From Gavia stellata (lineage: Eukaryota > Chordata > Aves > Gaviiformes > Gaviidae), in the NCBI RefSeq assembly GCF_030936135.1, contig NC_082596.1, positions 14,298,155-14,362,154 on the forward strand: a stretch of 64,000 nt of DNA, in the 5' to 3' direction. Position numbers and translations under genes: made by a program. Below, in pieces: positions 48,301-60,920 of this stretch. Positions within the stretch are counted from its first letter, which is position 1; each line of letters starts with the position of its first letter. The notes under the pieces were generated by a model. The model made no database searches. It was not told where the DNA came from and saw nothing but the letters and a program-made list of their open reading frames with translations.

Positions 48301-51300
48301 CGAAACATTTTCAGATAACTCCTTCCTTGGTGATAGACAGTTTAAAATGAGGGAACTTGGGGGTAGAAGGTGCTGGTTAGTTTAAAAAAACATAAATACT
48401 TATATGCAGAGACAGAGAGATATATATTTGTATAGAATTTGTATATATGTTTTAATGTGAGAGGAAGAATAGGTTTCACTTTTCCTGCCGTAAATCAATA
48501 ATGATCTGAACATCAACAGCTTTTGAAACTTGAAATGAACTAAACTCTGCAACTTTCAGTTTTTCTGGTCATGCCCTATCTCATCCATTCTAGTGATCTC
48601 CACTCTCTCCCATCACTGTGTTCTCTCCCCTGACAGCTCCAGCCCTGTCCACTCCCTCTCTCACAACACAGATGCACAGATGGTAAACTTTTGCTTAGAT
48701 TTTAAAAACAAAAGAAAAAAATGTTCCGTGAGCAATTTTCACTCCCAAATTCCCTAAATGCAAGGAGTGGGAAAGACATATGTTCTTAGTAAAACCACAC
48801 AGTCCTGAGGGACAAGGCCTGGACCCCTGGAATAGCCTTTAGCTCTCAGCAAGATGGCTCTGCTCTTTCTTATCTACTCCACTGTAAAAAAGAAGTTGAT
48901 GTGAGTTGCGCTGTATCAGTGCAAAAGCAATGTGAAGCAGCAATGCCCCGCTGTATTCTTCCCCTCTGATTTCCAACCCATTTGAGCAAACTCTAACCAT
49001 CAAGGCTCACTGAGTCGGAGCCCTTCTCTTTTGTTCCTCAACTCCAGCTTGAATGATCCCAGATTTTCCCCAGATCTTCAAACACATCCCCTGCCACTCC
49101 CTAGCCTGTACAGAAAAAGGAAAGCTGGCAACTTCAAGAGCACCGGCCACTCCTCCCTGCTCAGAGGCCACTGCACATCTCTGCTTTGATGTGGCTGACC
49201 TCCTCTGAACTGGAGAAGACTGTTGCTTCTCAACTCAGATTTCCCCCTGAGGCCATGAATTATCCTGACAACTGACTACTGACAACCGACACCTCCCCAA
49301 AGGGCTCTGTCCTACTGTGGGAACGACACTTCAATGGGAAGCTTCGATGTATATCCCAGGCTGGAAGTGGGGCCCTTAGTGCTTAATGAATGTTTCTATT
49401 TTGCTGAGAGACAGCCACAGGCTGGAGGGTTTGAGCTGGAATCTGAAAGTTTGAAAGTGTTTTGATGCAAGGGCTCAGCCGGTCTCATGACAAAACAGAA
49501 ACCAATTGTGAAATCTGGAAACATTCCCCAATTTTCCCAATTTCTAAATGGACATTGAGATCAGTTTGATGTGTAACTTCAGCATCGAGTCTCCATGGAT
49601 CACTGGTTTGTGCCTCCCTTCACTTTCTCTTTTGTGCCACCCTTCCCATGCACATCTCCTCCACTTCCCACTTTAAGGAAATAAGAGTATATGAAATGAT
49701 TATTCTCCTTTACCAGGCTCAGTCAGCAAAAATTTTGCAAAAATGAAAAGCGTTGAAAACAAACAATGGTCTTAGTTATTTCTAAAGTAACTATTTTTTA
49801 ATATTTTTGTCCTGGGAAATAAAATAATCAAACTGCATAAGGAAAATCTGACATGTTAAATTATTTTTAAAGTTTTACATGCTAAATCCACTCACAATCT
49901 GTCCCAGCTGCACACTTGCACTTGGGCAACACAGTAACACATTCAAAAGACCATTCACAATGTGTGATTTAGGGCTGGTCCATTATGGGGACTAGGGGTT
50001 TAGGTTAAGAGTATTTTTTTTTTTTTTTGCTCTGATATATTTTACTAGGAAACATGCAACTGAAGAAACCCACCTGGATTATTAAGTTTAGCCCATAATC
50101 ATAAGTAAGTCTGTAGAGTGCAGGTGGCTTGACGGATCAATCAATCCACCACAGCCATAAAATATTTCCCCTGGAAAGAAAAGGAGAATTAAAAGGCATC
50201 ACTAGTGTCCTGGATTAGTTTGGTTAAAAGCAAAAGATGTTCCTTAGATGTTGAGCACCAATACTTAAAACCAAAATGACTCCCTGTCTGCCATTGTGGC
50301 CTGGGACATAGCTCCTTTTAGCCCCAGATCTAGTGGTGAGCCTAATTTTGATCATGTGAAGTAGACCAGAACATCTGAGAGTAGAAATATTTTGGAGTGC
50401 CATTAGGAACAGCCTATCTATCAGATGTGCTGGGACTAATGCACCAACTTCAGACATTTTTTCATCAATGAATGCAAAGAAGCATCAAATAGGACACACC
50501 AGAAGCTAGATCCTCAGTTTGTATAAATCAGCCTTGTTCAGCAAATTTATGCTGATTTACACCAACTAAACACATACTGAGTTTTGGATTGCATTCTACA
50601 CAATATTCACATAAATTTGAAAAACTTACTATATTTTTAACAATACTTTTTTCCAGCAAACCAAAATGGGCTTGAGCTCTGCTTTAAAAAAAAAAAATAA
50701 ATAAATTCTTCTGCATGTCTCAACTTTGAGAGTGTCCCCTTCTTCATTGTCACTATGGGCAGCAAGTGATTGCAGCTGATGGTATCTGCTAGCCAGAGGA
50801 TACGAATGTGCTAATCTTACTTCCAATATAAACAACAGTTGGGGCAACGTTTTGCAATGTAAATGGTTTGTTGGGTGCATTTTATGACACAGCTTGTGCC
50901 TTCACAAACACTGGTCATTGTTTGCTTTTCTTTAAAATGAAGTCAAAGTATTTCACAGTCTTGTTTGGCACCAAAATAAATTAGGTCCCTTTGTGTACGG
51001 TCTAGGTGCAAGTGTGCACGTAGGCATGTGTGCTCAGTTTTTAAAGTGGATGCAGTTTTTAAGAATTCAGAAGACATCAACTGCATGTAAGGACTTACAG
51101 GGTTTTCTTACCACTGAAGACAATTAAATACAAAGAAAAACTATGTAGGGCTTATTTTTTTGCTGTCCAGATTTTGAGACATGCACTAACATTGCATTTT
51201 CAGGCTTTTGTTTGTGCCAAGGAAAAATGGACGTTTACCCTGGTTGGTTACTGTTAGCCTGAAAAATGAACTTTTTTTGTTCAGATGAATTGGAGACTAT

Positions 51301-52310
51301 CGAGCTGCCCAAAACAAGCCCAAAACCTTCAAGTCAGAAAGATTGGATTGGAGTCTTTTTATTTGCTTGTTTATCCATAGTAATTTTAAGAGACATTAAA
51401 AAACTGCCATTAACTGAAGTGAACGTCACATTTCCAATCACTGAGCTCACTTGAAGATGAAAGGCTCCTCCTGGCTGTTACTCAGCACTTTCCCTTTGCG
51501 CTGCCTTGTCCCACCACGGAGGTTATTAACTTTTTACAAGCGCTGCTCACATCCTCCCTTTGATGGATGGTGCTAAGCTTGTATTTAGATGACAGGATTT
51601 CCCAGCAAGGCTGTTTTGTTATTGAGAGGGAGGGAATTTTAACACAAGATGTTTTTTCATATCAACCACTCAATTTTCCCCATAAAAATTTGCATGGGGC
51701 ATCTGCTTCAAGGAGTTTTGCACCGTACCACCCCGAGGCCGTAAGGCAAGCTCATGCGTGCCCCAAATACAGGGTGCAGTGGTAGGTTTTGGACTAGGCC
51801 TCCTCTGCTTTTCATGTCCGACTGCGAGGTTCAGGGGAGCTTTCCCCCATGGCTTTCAGCCCTGCTCTCTTGCAGCTCCTGCTGGGATGTGGGAAACCTG
51901 GGGAGACCCACAGGAAGACTACAGGAGAGCAGAGAGGAAGGGGGCAGAGAGAGGGGAAAGAAAGCACCCTTTTGCCTATCTGAAGCCCTCATCCTCTTTC
52001 AAAGTGGAAAAAAAAAAAAGAGAAGGTGGAGAGGGAGGCCGGAGGGGAAGACATTTCCCTGCCACCTCATTACTCTCTGCTCACTGTAAATTCCCAGCTG
52101 CGGCCAGCCTGGCTCCCGCCCTTCTCTCCCCTCTGGCTTCTGCACCTAAATTTCTCACAACCTTCTTCCCAGCTGGAAATGTAAATCAAGACACGTTCAG
52201 GATTTAAAAAAAAAACTGAGTAAGAATGTCCTATTCTCATTTACAGATTACGTAGGAACGAACCTCGTTGGCCTTCACCGTTTCTAACTTCAGTGATTTC
52301 TAGCTGAATT

Positions 52311-52325
52311 TTCATGACTCATGAA
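52311..52325. promoter_or_regulatory. Extended AP-1 palindrome
   Basis: TTCATGACTCATGAA is a perfect 15-base palindrome around a central C and contains ATGACTCAT, the optimal AP-1 site. Nearby sequence has further short palindromes and few repeats. Occupancy is unknown. Confidence 0.35.
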
Positions 52326-55300
52326 TCCACTTTTCTGGCTAAAGAAATTACTGGCTTAATTTCTTTTTCGTCAGTGGAAAAAAGCTGACACCAGATGTTT
52401 CTTTAGACCCTTCCCTCTCCTGAGTGGGTAAACACCAGAGACAAACAGGCTGTTCTGTCATCTTGCTCCACTCCAGAATACCAACAATTTTATCACTTAG
52501 TTAAGAAAAAAAATGCATTTCAACTGCTACCAACTGCATTTCCAGCTAAAGATATCTAAGTCCTCGCTCTTAAAATTAAATAAAAGTGTTTACGCATGGA
52601 TAATATGACTGTTTATGAGCCCTGTGGTATGATGCATGGATACAATAACGCTCTTGTGCTGCCTGAGCCCTCGGCTCCAACGAATGTGTGTCCTGGCCCA
52701 GGAAAGCAATGGCCCTTTCTAACAGCCGCCGTCAGTATTTTTAAACCTTCTCTCCTAAAATAACATGTCAATGTTTGCCTATCTAAACTTACAGGAAGGC
52801 TGAACGAAAATTTGTGGGCACACCACTGTAAATGGATTTTGTCACGGTTTTTATGATGTCATGAGACTATTTATCGTGCTGTGCTGAGAAAGCGAGTGAG
52901 AATTGCACTTGTCCCTGCAGCCCCCTCGCCTCTGAAGGGATTTTTGAACTCTTTAACACCTCTGAAAGCGGGGAGTTGAAATTGTGGACAGCAAACTACC
53001 CCTCCTGAGGTGAAGGTGAGCACGTTGGATCCGTTCTGCCAGTCAGTGTTCAAGCTTGCAGTGTTGCTTACAAATATATCCTGAAGTGAACCATAAAAAA
53101 ACCACCACACAGACAATTTTAATTCCTTCCCTGTCAGTAATGCCGCTACGTTTGTTTAGCAGCTGAGCGTGGCACTGTGGCGCTAGCTGGTATTTTGTCT
53201 TGGGCTACTGGTAAAAATCTACTTATTTTGTATCAAGACATTTGTGGGAGAGGACAGAGTAAACAACCCCTCAGGTCCCAAGATATTTTTGTACTGAGGC
53301 CACTACTTCTGCAAGTTATAGGCAAACTTTTCAAACTTTTTTCAGTTATGCACACATAAAATACTAGATCACTGCATGGTTAATTAATATTATTGTAGTA
53401 TCACCTTTCATGTAGAAAAATGTTGGTTCCTTCCACCTTGGTCTTTGCTTAACTAGTAATTCGGAGAACAGATCTTGGGTGTAGGATTTTTCTCACCTTA
53501 CCATAACTGTTTAAAATTGGGTGTCACTCTAGTTTCCCTCTGTAGCCAGAGGACAGAGTTATGTACCTTCTGGGAGCTACTCATCCACTCAAAAATAGAT
53601 GCCTAGTTTTTACATCGACACTGAGGCACAGGCAGACTCCTTTCCAGTAGGATCCTCGGGTGCCCCAGGGCGAGACCTAATCGTGTAAGTGAGTGTTTTT
53701 CATGATAGGCCATAAAACACATTTATCCATATGTGCATTTTGCAGCACGAAGTGCACTCAGTCGTTTGCATCACAATTTCCAGAGCAGAGTCTTCACCAG
53801 AGCGGAGTCTTCACACAACCCCAGGGGTTTCGGCTGCAGCACTGGGGTGGGTGGGGTGTGTTTGTGGATGGTGGAGAGGGATTTCAGGGTACAAAGCACT
53901 CTGATATAGGGCTGGGGGACATATGGGAGAGAGGATGGTGCTGTCTCACTGTCAGGGGGAAGCAGTCCCTGGAGCAAACCCTCCTAGAACTGTAGCTGGA
54001 TTATGTCTCAAGGGAAACCAGTCGCTTCATGCTGGGAAAGATCCTGAGTGAGAACTAATGCACAAGCACTGCGGGTGATGAGGGGAGGGAAGCTGGGAGA
54101 AGGGAGGGAGCAAGGGAACTAAAATAACCGGGAAGACTGTCTGGAAATTGCTGTTTCTGTAGTGCCAAGATCTTTAACTTAATCTTAAATCTGATTTCTC
54201 CTTTGGTGCCCAGCAGCCTGTGCAATGCAGTCCATCCTGCGGAAACTACTTACCTGAGTGTGTCTCCTAGCTAGTGTGTGCTTAAATAACTAACTTGCAG
54301 AACTAAGGGGCAGGCATGGGCAGAAAAAAACCTTCTTGGACAATGATATTTGTGAAACATTAAGATAGAACATAATAGTCTTCAGGGCTGCAGCAGGGCT
54401 GGGTTTTCATGGCGGGGCGTCAAAAGCTGTACCTGGTATCGTTTTGGTTTCCTTCTGAGCTTGCAGAGTCGCCCCACTTCCTTCAGTACTGCAAGCCATC
54501 CAGATGGATCGGGTGATAAGTGGTGAGAGCTTGCTTTGCAATTTAGCCGCATATGGAAAACACGCTTTGGAAAATGTGTTCGTCTTCTTAAAGGTGAATG
54601 TAGAGATTTTCTAGTCTGAGGCATATTTCTGAGTTCAATTTCCCAGTATAGATCTATGTCTTGATTCCATCAGAGTTAAATTTAAGAATATATTTGTTTT
54701 GCAGTCAGGAAAAAATATGCTTTATCCCTGCTCGTTTCATGTTTCTGCACCATCAGTTCCCAGCAGCCGTGGTAAGAACGTGACTTTTTTGTTGTCCTCT
54801 TCCAGTCAGGACTTTGTAACAATGGCAGACTGAGAAGTGAAGACTAATTCCTGTCCACTTACTTAGACAGGATGAGTCACATCTATGCTCCAACATACAC
54901 ATGCAGACCACCCTACTGCAGCCAGCTGGCCCTGAATCAACTATTGCTCTCTCTTTACTGCTGAAGGAACCAGGGTTTGACAGACTGGAAATCTCCGTAG
55001 TCTGAAATGATCTTTTAACTTTTAAAGGATGACAGCATTTAAGGGGATGATCTGGATGTGGCCAACAGCTCTGATTCTATAGTTAATCTCTACATAGAGA
55101 CCCATTAAACAGTAGTTTAACTTTGGATAGAGACGCAAATTCTTCAAACATTAGTTTCCCAAAATAAGTGTTTAGAAAGAGCATCATATTATAATCTGAT
55201 GTCACAAAAATGCAATGGGTGGCAACCTAGTTCATAGGCGGAATGAATAAGAGGGTAGGCAAAGTGAGTATGAGGAGAGACTTTTGTGCTACCCATGGAG

Positions 55301-55879
55301 TGACCAGTTGTAAAGCTGTTGTAAAGCAGTTGTAAAGCACTGAGAGTCAGATGCAAGCCACTTACATTCTCCAGTATCCAACAAAATGCCCATGCAGTGA
55401 GTGATTTCACATAATATAAGCAATCTTCTGCTGCCTTGCTGAATCACTGCGTAATCCAAAAAAGATATCTTTTGGGAAGAAAAGTTGGTTTCTTTACCAA
55501 CCCAAACTCTGGGCTGAGTTTCAGAGCACCAGAGAAACATTGATGCTCTCTTGCTCATGAGGAGTTAGTGAGGGTGGAAGTGTTGCCCGGACATAATTGT
55601 GCTGGAAACTCATGCTGTTGTCTCATTCTTTGTCATTTCAGGAAATGCAGGTTCTTACAAAGTGGGGAGATGGAGTCTTCTTCTTGTTGAAGGCTGAATA
55701 GGCTTTTTGAGCACTCTTGGAGGACCATGCTAGCACACAGCACAGTGCCACGCACAATTAGTGCATACATACAAAATGCGGCCACAGGCCTTACATAATG
55801 AAGTGGTGGGAATATCTGTCCATGGGCTGTAGGATCCCTATTTTATAGGTACAAACCTTCTGGTCTGAGGATAGTCTGA

Positions 55880-56150
55880 GGCATTCAGGACAAGAGGAAA
55901 TGACCTCAAGTTGCGCCAGGGGAGGTTCAGACTGGATATTAGGAAAAATTTCTCTACTGAGAGGGTGGTGACACACTGGAATAAACTGCTCAGGGAAGTG
56001 GTGGAGTCACCCTCCCTGGAGGTGTTCAAGGAACGTGTGGACGAGGCATTGTGGGACGTGGTTTAATGGGCATGGTGGTGTTTTTTGGTTGATGGTTGGA
56101 CTTGATGATCTTACAGGTCTTTTCCAACCTTAGTGACTCTGATTTTGTGG
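55880..56150 (+). mobile_element. CR1 LINE 3' fragment, plus strand
   Basis: It begins within the ORF2 C-terminus (caggacaagaggaaatgacctcaagttgcgccagggg), continues through the gaggtgttcaaggaacgtgtgg box, then the ggttggacttgatgatcttacaggtcttttccaacctta 3' block. It ends in a degraded gtgactctgattttgtg tail. It is 5' truncated and opposite in orientation to most other copies here. Confidence 0.93.
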
Positions 56151-59100
56151 GGTCTTCTACACGGAAACAAAGGATAGTTGACGTGTCTCGCAGGAAATGA
56201 ATACACTGGAGAGCATTCAGGGTAAAAGGTCTCCAGCTTTATCAGTCTTAATGTTGGTAGTTTCTAGAACTGACTTAGTTTAAATATGCAAAATGAGAGA
56301 CTATGAATCAACTTTATGATATTCACATATTTTCCTTTCGAGGTTGATAGTCTGTATGTTTCTTGCTTCATGTCATCTTCTCTCAGTTACCCTTAATTTT
56401 CCAGATGCAGTTGACGTCCTAGTTAATCGCAGTACTTCAGATTCCTGCCATGAAGGCACTACCTTACAGAACTTCGAATTGCAGAGCTGACTATATTTAA
56501 CTAATTTCAAGGTTTTAGATTTGGGGCGGTTATTAGAAATACGGTCCACACATGCAACATTTTCCCTCAAGATGTCTGAGGTTACATTAAGTAATCAAGC
56601 ATCCAGGATAGGAAGCATTAATCAGTTGTCTCTGCACATCACTGGGATTATTCCAAAACTTCCTTCCTTTTCTCTGTCAATATAAATAAAATAAAGAGAG
56701 AAGAGGAAAGTTTAACATATGGTCAGAGATAGAGGGCATGTCCTTTTCTCCAGGAGCATACATCAAAGATTTGCAGAAATATGACTGATGCATCGGCAAT
56801 GCTCTTAGGCCAATATAGAGTCACGGACGTGAGTCAGTCACAAGAAATGTGACTTTAAACCTCCATAAACAATTTTTGAAGATGATACAATAAATTTATA
56901 TCTTCCTTGCTCTGCTCCCCCATTCGATATTCTGCTATAAAATATTCCCTTTGTAGCAATTCCTTTTGCCCTTATCTCCAAGACAAGGAATAGCCATGGA
57001 TGTGAAAATCTGAAAACATCCATTCTTGAGCAGAGTCCAGGAATCAAACTCAAAAAGCCATATCATGAACCAGGATGGAACCAAGTGTCTTGTCAAATCA
57101 GTCTCCTGAGGGTTCATGTTCATGGTGTTGGTGATGTAAGGAAACTGATAACGTTATGATGTTCTTGAGATGCATTGCCTGTTCATGTCAGACACAGATG
57201 AGGTTTTCCAGAAGAAACACAGCAAGCTAAGGATAAGATTGGCAGTTCCTAGAAAGATCAAGCTGAATGCCAGCTGCATGGAGCATTTTTTGTCTAAAAC
57301 TAATAGTCATACTCTGTTCTCAGCTGCATGAGAGAAGCCCAGGTTACTACAGCTAAACCAGTGGAGTTGCTCCAAACTGTTAGTAGTGTAGATGTATTTG
57401 ATTTCCAGGAAAGTGGTGGAAGCCCTCTTATTTCATTCCCCTTTCAGTAATTCAGGTTCTCTGTGCTTTAGGGGCTTTACAGTACCATGACAAAGAATCT
57501 AAGCTATCTGATCTTCTTTTCTTAAATCTGAATTGCACCATCAGTGTGAGTTTGCTTTCTATTGTACTGTTCTGAAGAGCTAAGCTATCCTGAAATTATC
57601 TTGGTCTCTAAAATTACATAGTCAAAGTTAGTCATAGGCCAGAAAGATCACTCAAGGCCACAGTGGAGACGTGCAACGTACGTAAGCTGTGACACATCAA
57701 TTCTACAGCTTTCTTACAGTAAGCAAAATTTCATATCAAGCTTCTCTCTCAGGAATGCACAGAAAGGAGAATAACAGAAATGAGTTGGGGACAAAAGATT
57801 TTCTTCCTGCTCTCTGTGGGTGGACAGGGAATTAGAAGACTAAATATTAGATAATGAGAAGGAGCAATGGGCTTTGAAGGAACAGAGTCCTATGATCAAA
57901 AGGCTGCATCATATCCAAAGCTAAAGAGTTTTTCCATTTATACTTTTTAAATTAAGCCACTTGGATTTGCTTTTGTAAATGATGCCCTACGTCCCTGAAG
58001 GATAAAACCATGTGGGAAAAGACTAACTGAAATTTTTGCCCTCCTATGGAATTGCTGCACCCTTGTGCAAGAAATTCAACCTTTCCTCATGCCTGTAGCA
58101 TAATCATTGGGCCACTCTCTTGGTTTCAGCTGCCCCCTGAGGCATCCAGTCCATATCAGCAGTCAGTTTACTTTTGCAAATGAAAAAAGAGGGTGATTCC
58201 ACTAGTCAAGACTCAAAATCCACACCGAAGTGACAGCATGCCAAACTGCACAGATGCGAGTGAACGTATGCATAGTTTCAGTATTGCTTCAGAAAAATAT
58301 CGTGTAGCTCATTACCTATCTTTCCCACAAGAGAAACTGCAGTGAAAAATAGAAAACAAACACATGGCTTTAAATGGAACTGCTAATTTTTATGTTACTT
58401 GTAAGTGAAAAGCCAGATCACACTGGCAACAACATGGATTTTTCTTCATTTGATTCACAAATCTACAGGAGAAGGGAAGTGTTTATCACCTCCCATAAGA
58501 AATTTTGAGCATTCAGCATAAAATACAAATCTCCGTTTAAATCTTTTGTGCTTAGTGAATTCTTTTCAGTATGACACACAGATAGAGAGGAAATTTTAGC
58601 TAATATTGGTTTGGAACAAAAAATTACCCATTTTTTTAGTAAGTAATTTTGGAAACAACCCCAGCTTTGCAGAAATCTCTGTCCTGCCTCATCCTGTTTT
58701 ACAGAGTTCCCTTTCTGTGCAGATCCTGGTGGAAGTCAGCTTGTTAATTCCCAAAGACAAGAATTACCCAGATAATGGTTTTTATGGAACTGCTAAAATA
58801 TTTGACTCCATTAATTGGCCAAGAATATGTTTACACTTAACCAAATGGTCTGCTTAGAAAATTTCCAAGGAATAACCTATGCATTGAAACAACTTTTGCA
58901 AGACATCCAGCCTCTTTTGCCTCAGTCTCAGGAAGCTTCATGTAAAGGCAATGCCTACATGCACTTCTCTGCACGCATACTTAAGATCTAGGGGACTACA
59001 CCTACAGATGGAGGTGCTTTAAGGGAGAAGGAGGCAGAATTGAGATGCCTAAGTCTAAAACTACAGTCCACAAAACCTTGCCCAGCCCTGCAAGGGATAA

Positions 59101-60546
59101 AAATGCCACAACCATTGATCTTTTCCTGAGTAAAGTTCACTAGGTGCTTCCAGTGCTTGACAGCCTGGTCTGCTGCCATTCCTCCAGAGCTGAGCATTTT
59201 GGTGCCTTTCTCATGCCTGCAGCCCTTTGGGAGTTGCAAACTAGACAATCCTCCACCCATGTCCCCGGGGGTCCAGTCAAGTAGCTGTTTTCTGGAAAAG
59301 CTGGATGTGTATTGGCAGCACTGATTTCTGCATGAAGCACAGCAGGCCCTTGGATAAAGTCCTGTGTCTGGAAGGGGAGCAGAACTGTTGCTTTTATCTA
59401 ATAATTTAGACGTTTAAAATATTTACGCAGGAAGCTGAAGCTCGAGGCTTTTCTCCTCCTCAGCCAAAGGCAGTTCCAGCTCAGATCTGCAACCTCTTTC
59501 AGGAGCACGGGGAAGAAACACCCTCCTCTCATTCTGTCAAAACTGGGGTGGCTGCGAAAGCCAGGGTCAAAGGGGCAGGAAGAGAGTAAGCCACAACTGG
59601 GTGATGTTGTCCTTCTGCCTAGGAAGGACAGGCTTCAGGGTCATTTCCTATACTGTATGCTAAAGATCTCAAAGAATTTTAGTATTTTTAAATCAGAACC
59701 CCAGTGAGGGAGGTTACCACCAGCATCTAACTACTGCCTTTCTGCTGTCTCAACTACTCATGAACACCATCCATTTTAGACAGAAGACTCAAGGTAAGCA
59801 CTTCTCAGTTTGCAGGAGACTTGCTAGAATTTGAGATAGCAAATTAAAAACAGAATCTTGGAAAGAATTCATTTTCTCATGAGCTCTAAGAAAAAAATAA
59901 AAAGAACAGGACCAGGCAACCTTACATCTTCTCGTCTTTAAACTCAGATACCTACCAATTCTTCTCTTATTTATTCAAAGTTTATTAAAACAAGGGGTGC
60001 ACCTTCACCTTAAAGAGTGAAGTGACTAAATTCCATATTTCCACATGAAGGATAGAAATGAATTCTTTTATGTACAAAAGAAAGCAAAAATGTGTATCCA
60101 CAAATTGTTTTTCATCATAAGTGCTTCAGTTCATGGCTTCTAAATAACTGATTGTAATTGCAAACAAATTTCTTCCCATTACAATGGAAAGGGATTGGTT
60201 ATTAAAATTTGGTTGTATTAATATAAAGTACCTCTGTGGTGTTTTCTTAAGTAAATTGAATATACTTTTGATGTTGTCTGTAGAGTTGGAAGACTGTTTC
60301 AACCTGCCCATTTCTCTAATAGACTGAGAAAGACATTAAAACATCAGCATCAATCATAAAGGTAAGGAAATAACGACAGGCAGCAGTGAAGATTCTATAA
60401 AAATCAGTTTCTGATCCACATATCTTTTTAATCAATGGAAGAAATATGTAAAGCGAATCAGACTTTAAAAATTAACCAAACTGCATCTGCAGGAAGATTT
60501 TCAAGAGCAGATAGGGTTTTTAGCAGCTCAGCTCAGTTTGAAAGTT
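56151..60546. other. Intergenic sequence
   Basis: No gene recognised; one possible MIR-like relic near 59.7 kb is listed separately. Confidence 0.6.
59655..59830 (-). repeat. Possible MIR-like relic
   Basis: Minus-oriented boxes: gctaaagatctcaaagaatttta resembles 'gatctcaaagcgctttac', and further on ccattttagacagaagactcaaggtaagcacttctcag resembles 'ccattttacagatgaggaaactgaggcacag'. Spacing is plausible but divergence is high. Confidence 0.35.
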
Positions 60547-60920
60547 AATTTCATAAAATCATAGAGCTGTTTAGGTTGGAAAAGACCTTTAAGATCATCA
60601 AGTCCAATCATTAACTTAACACTGCCACCTGGGCAGCCTGTTCCAATGCTTGACAACCCTTTCAGTGAAGAAACTTTTCCTAATATCCAATCTAAACCTC
60701 CCCTGGCACACCTTGAGGCCGTTTACTCTCATCCTGTCACTCGTCACTTGGGAGAAAAGACCAACACCCACCTCGCCACCTCTTTTTAGGTAGCTGTAGA
60801 GAACGATAAGGTCTCCTCTGAGCCTTCTTTTCTCCAGGCTAAACAAACCCAGTTCCCTCAGCCACTCCTCATAAGACTTGTTCTCTAGACCCTTCATCAG
60901 CTTCGTTGCTCTTCTTTGTT
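60547..60920 (-). mobile_element. CR1 LINE, 5'-truncated, internal deletion
   Basis: Minus-strand CR1 with a degraded cataaaatcatagagct tail, ggttggaaaagacctttaagatcatcaagtcca, then the ORF2 C-terminus ([41 protein letters not shown]). Compared with the copy at 3.5 kb, about 90 bases are missing at 60624-60630, where cactgcca joins directly to cctgggcagcc. Confidence 0.92.

Larger units (their letters stand above)
39761..55879. other. Gene-free downstream region
   Basis: About 16 kb without a recognisable gene or any young CR1. It holds TA-rich simple sequence (40070-40100, 48395-48450), poly(T) (50010-50028), short duplications and a few palindromes listed separately. A long span with few recognisable transposons next to a developmental gene would fit regulatory DNA under constraint, but I cannot test that here. 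Confidence 0.6.

Noticed and set aside
3539..60920. Dispersed near-identical blocks read as a CRISPR-like or tandem array
   Set aside because: Copies are kilobases apart, in both orientations and variably truncated, as expected for CR1 LINEs.
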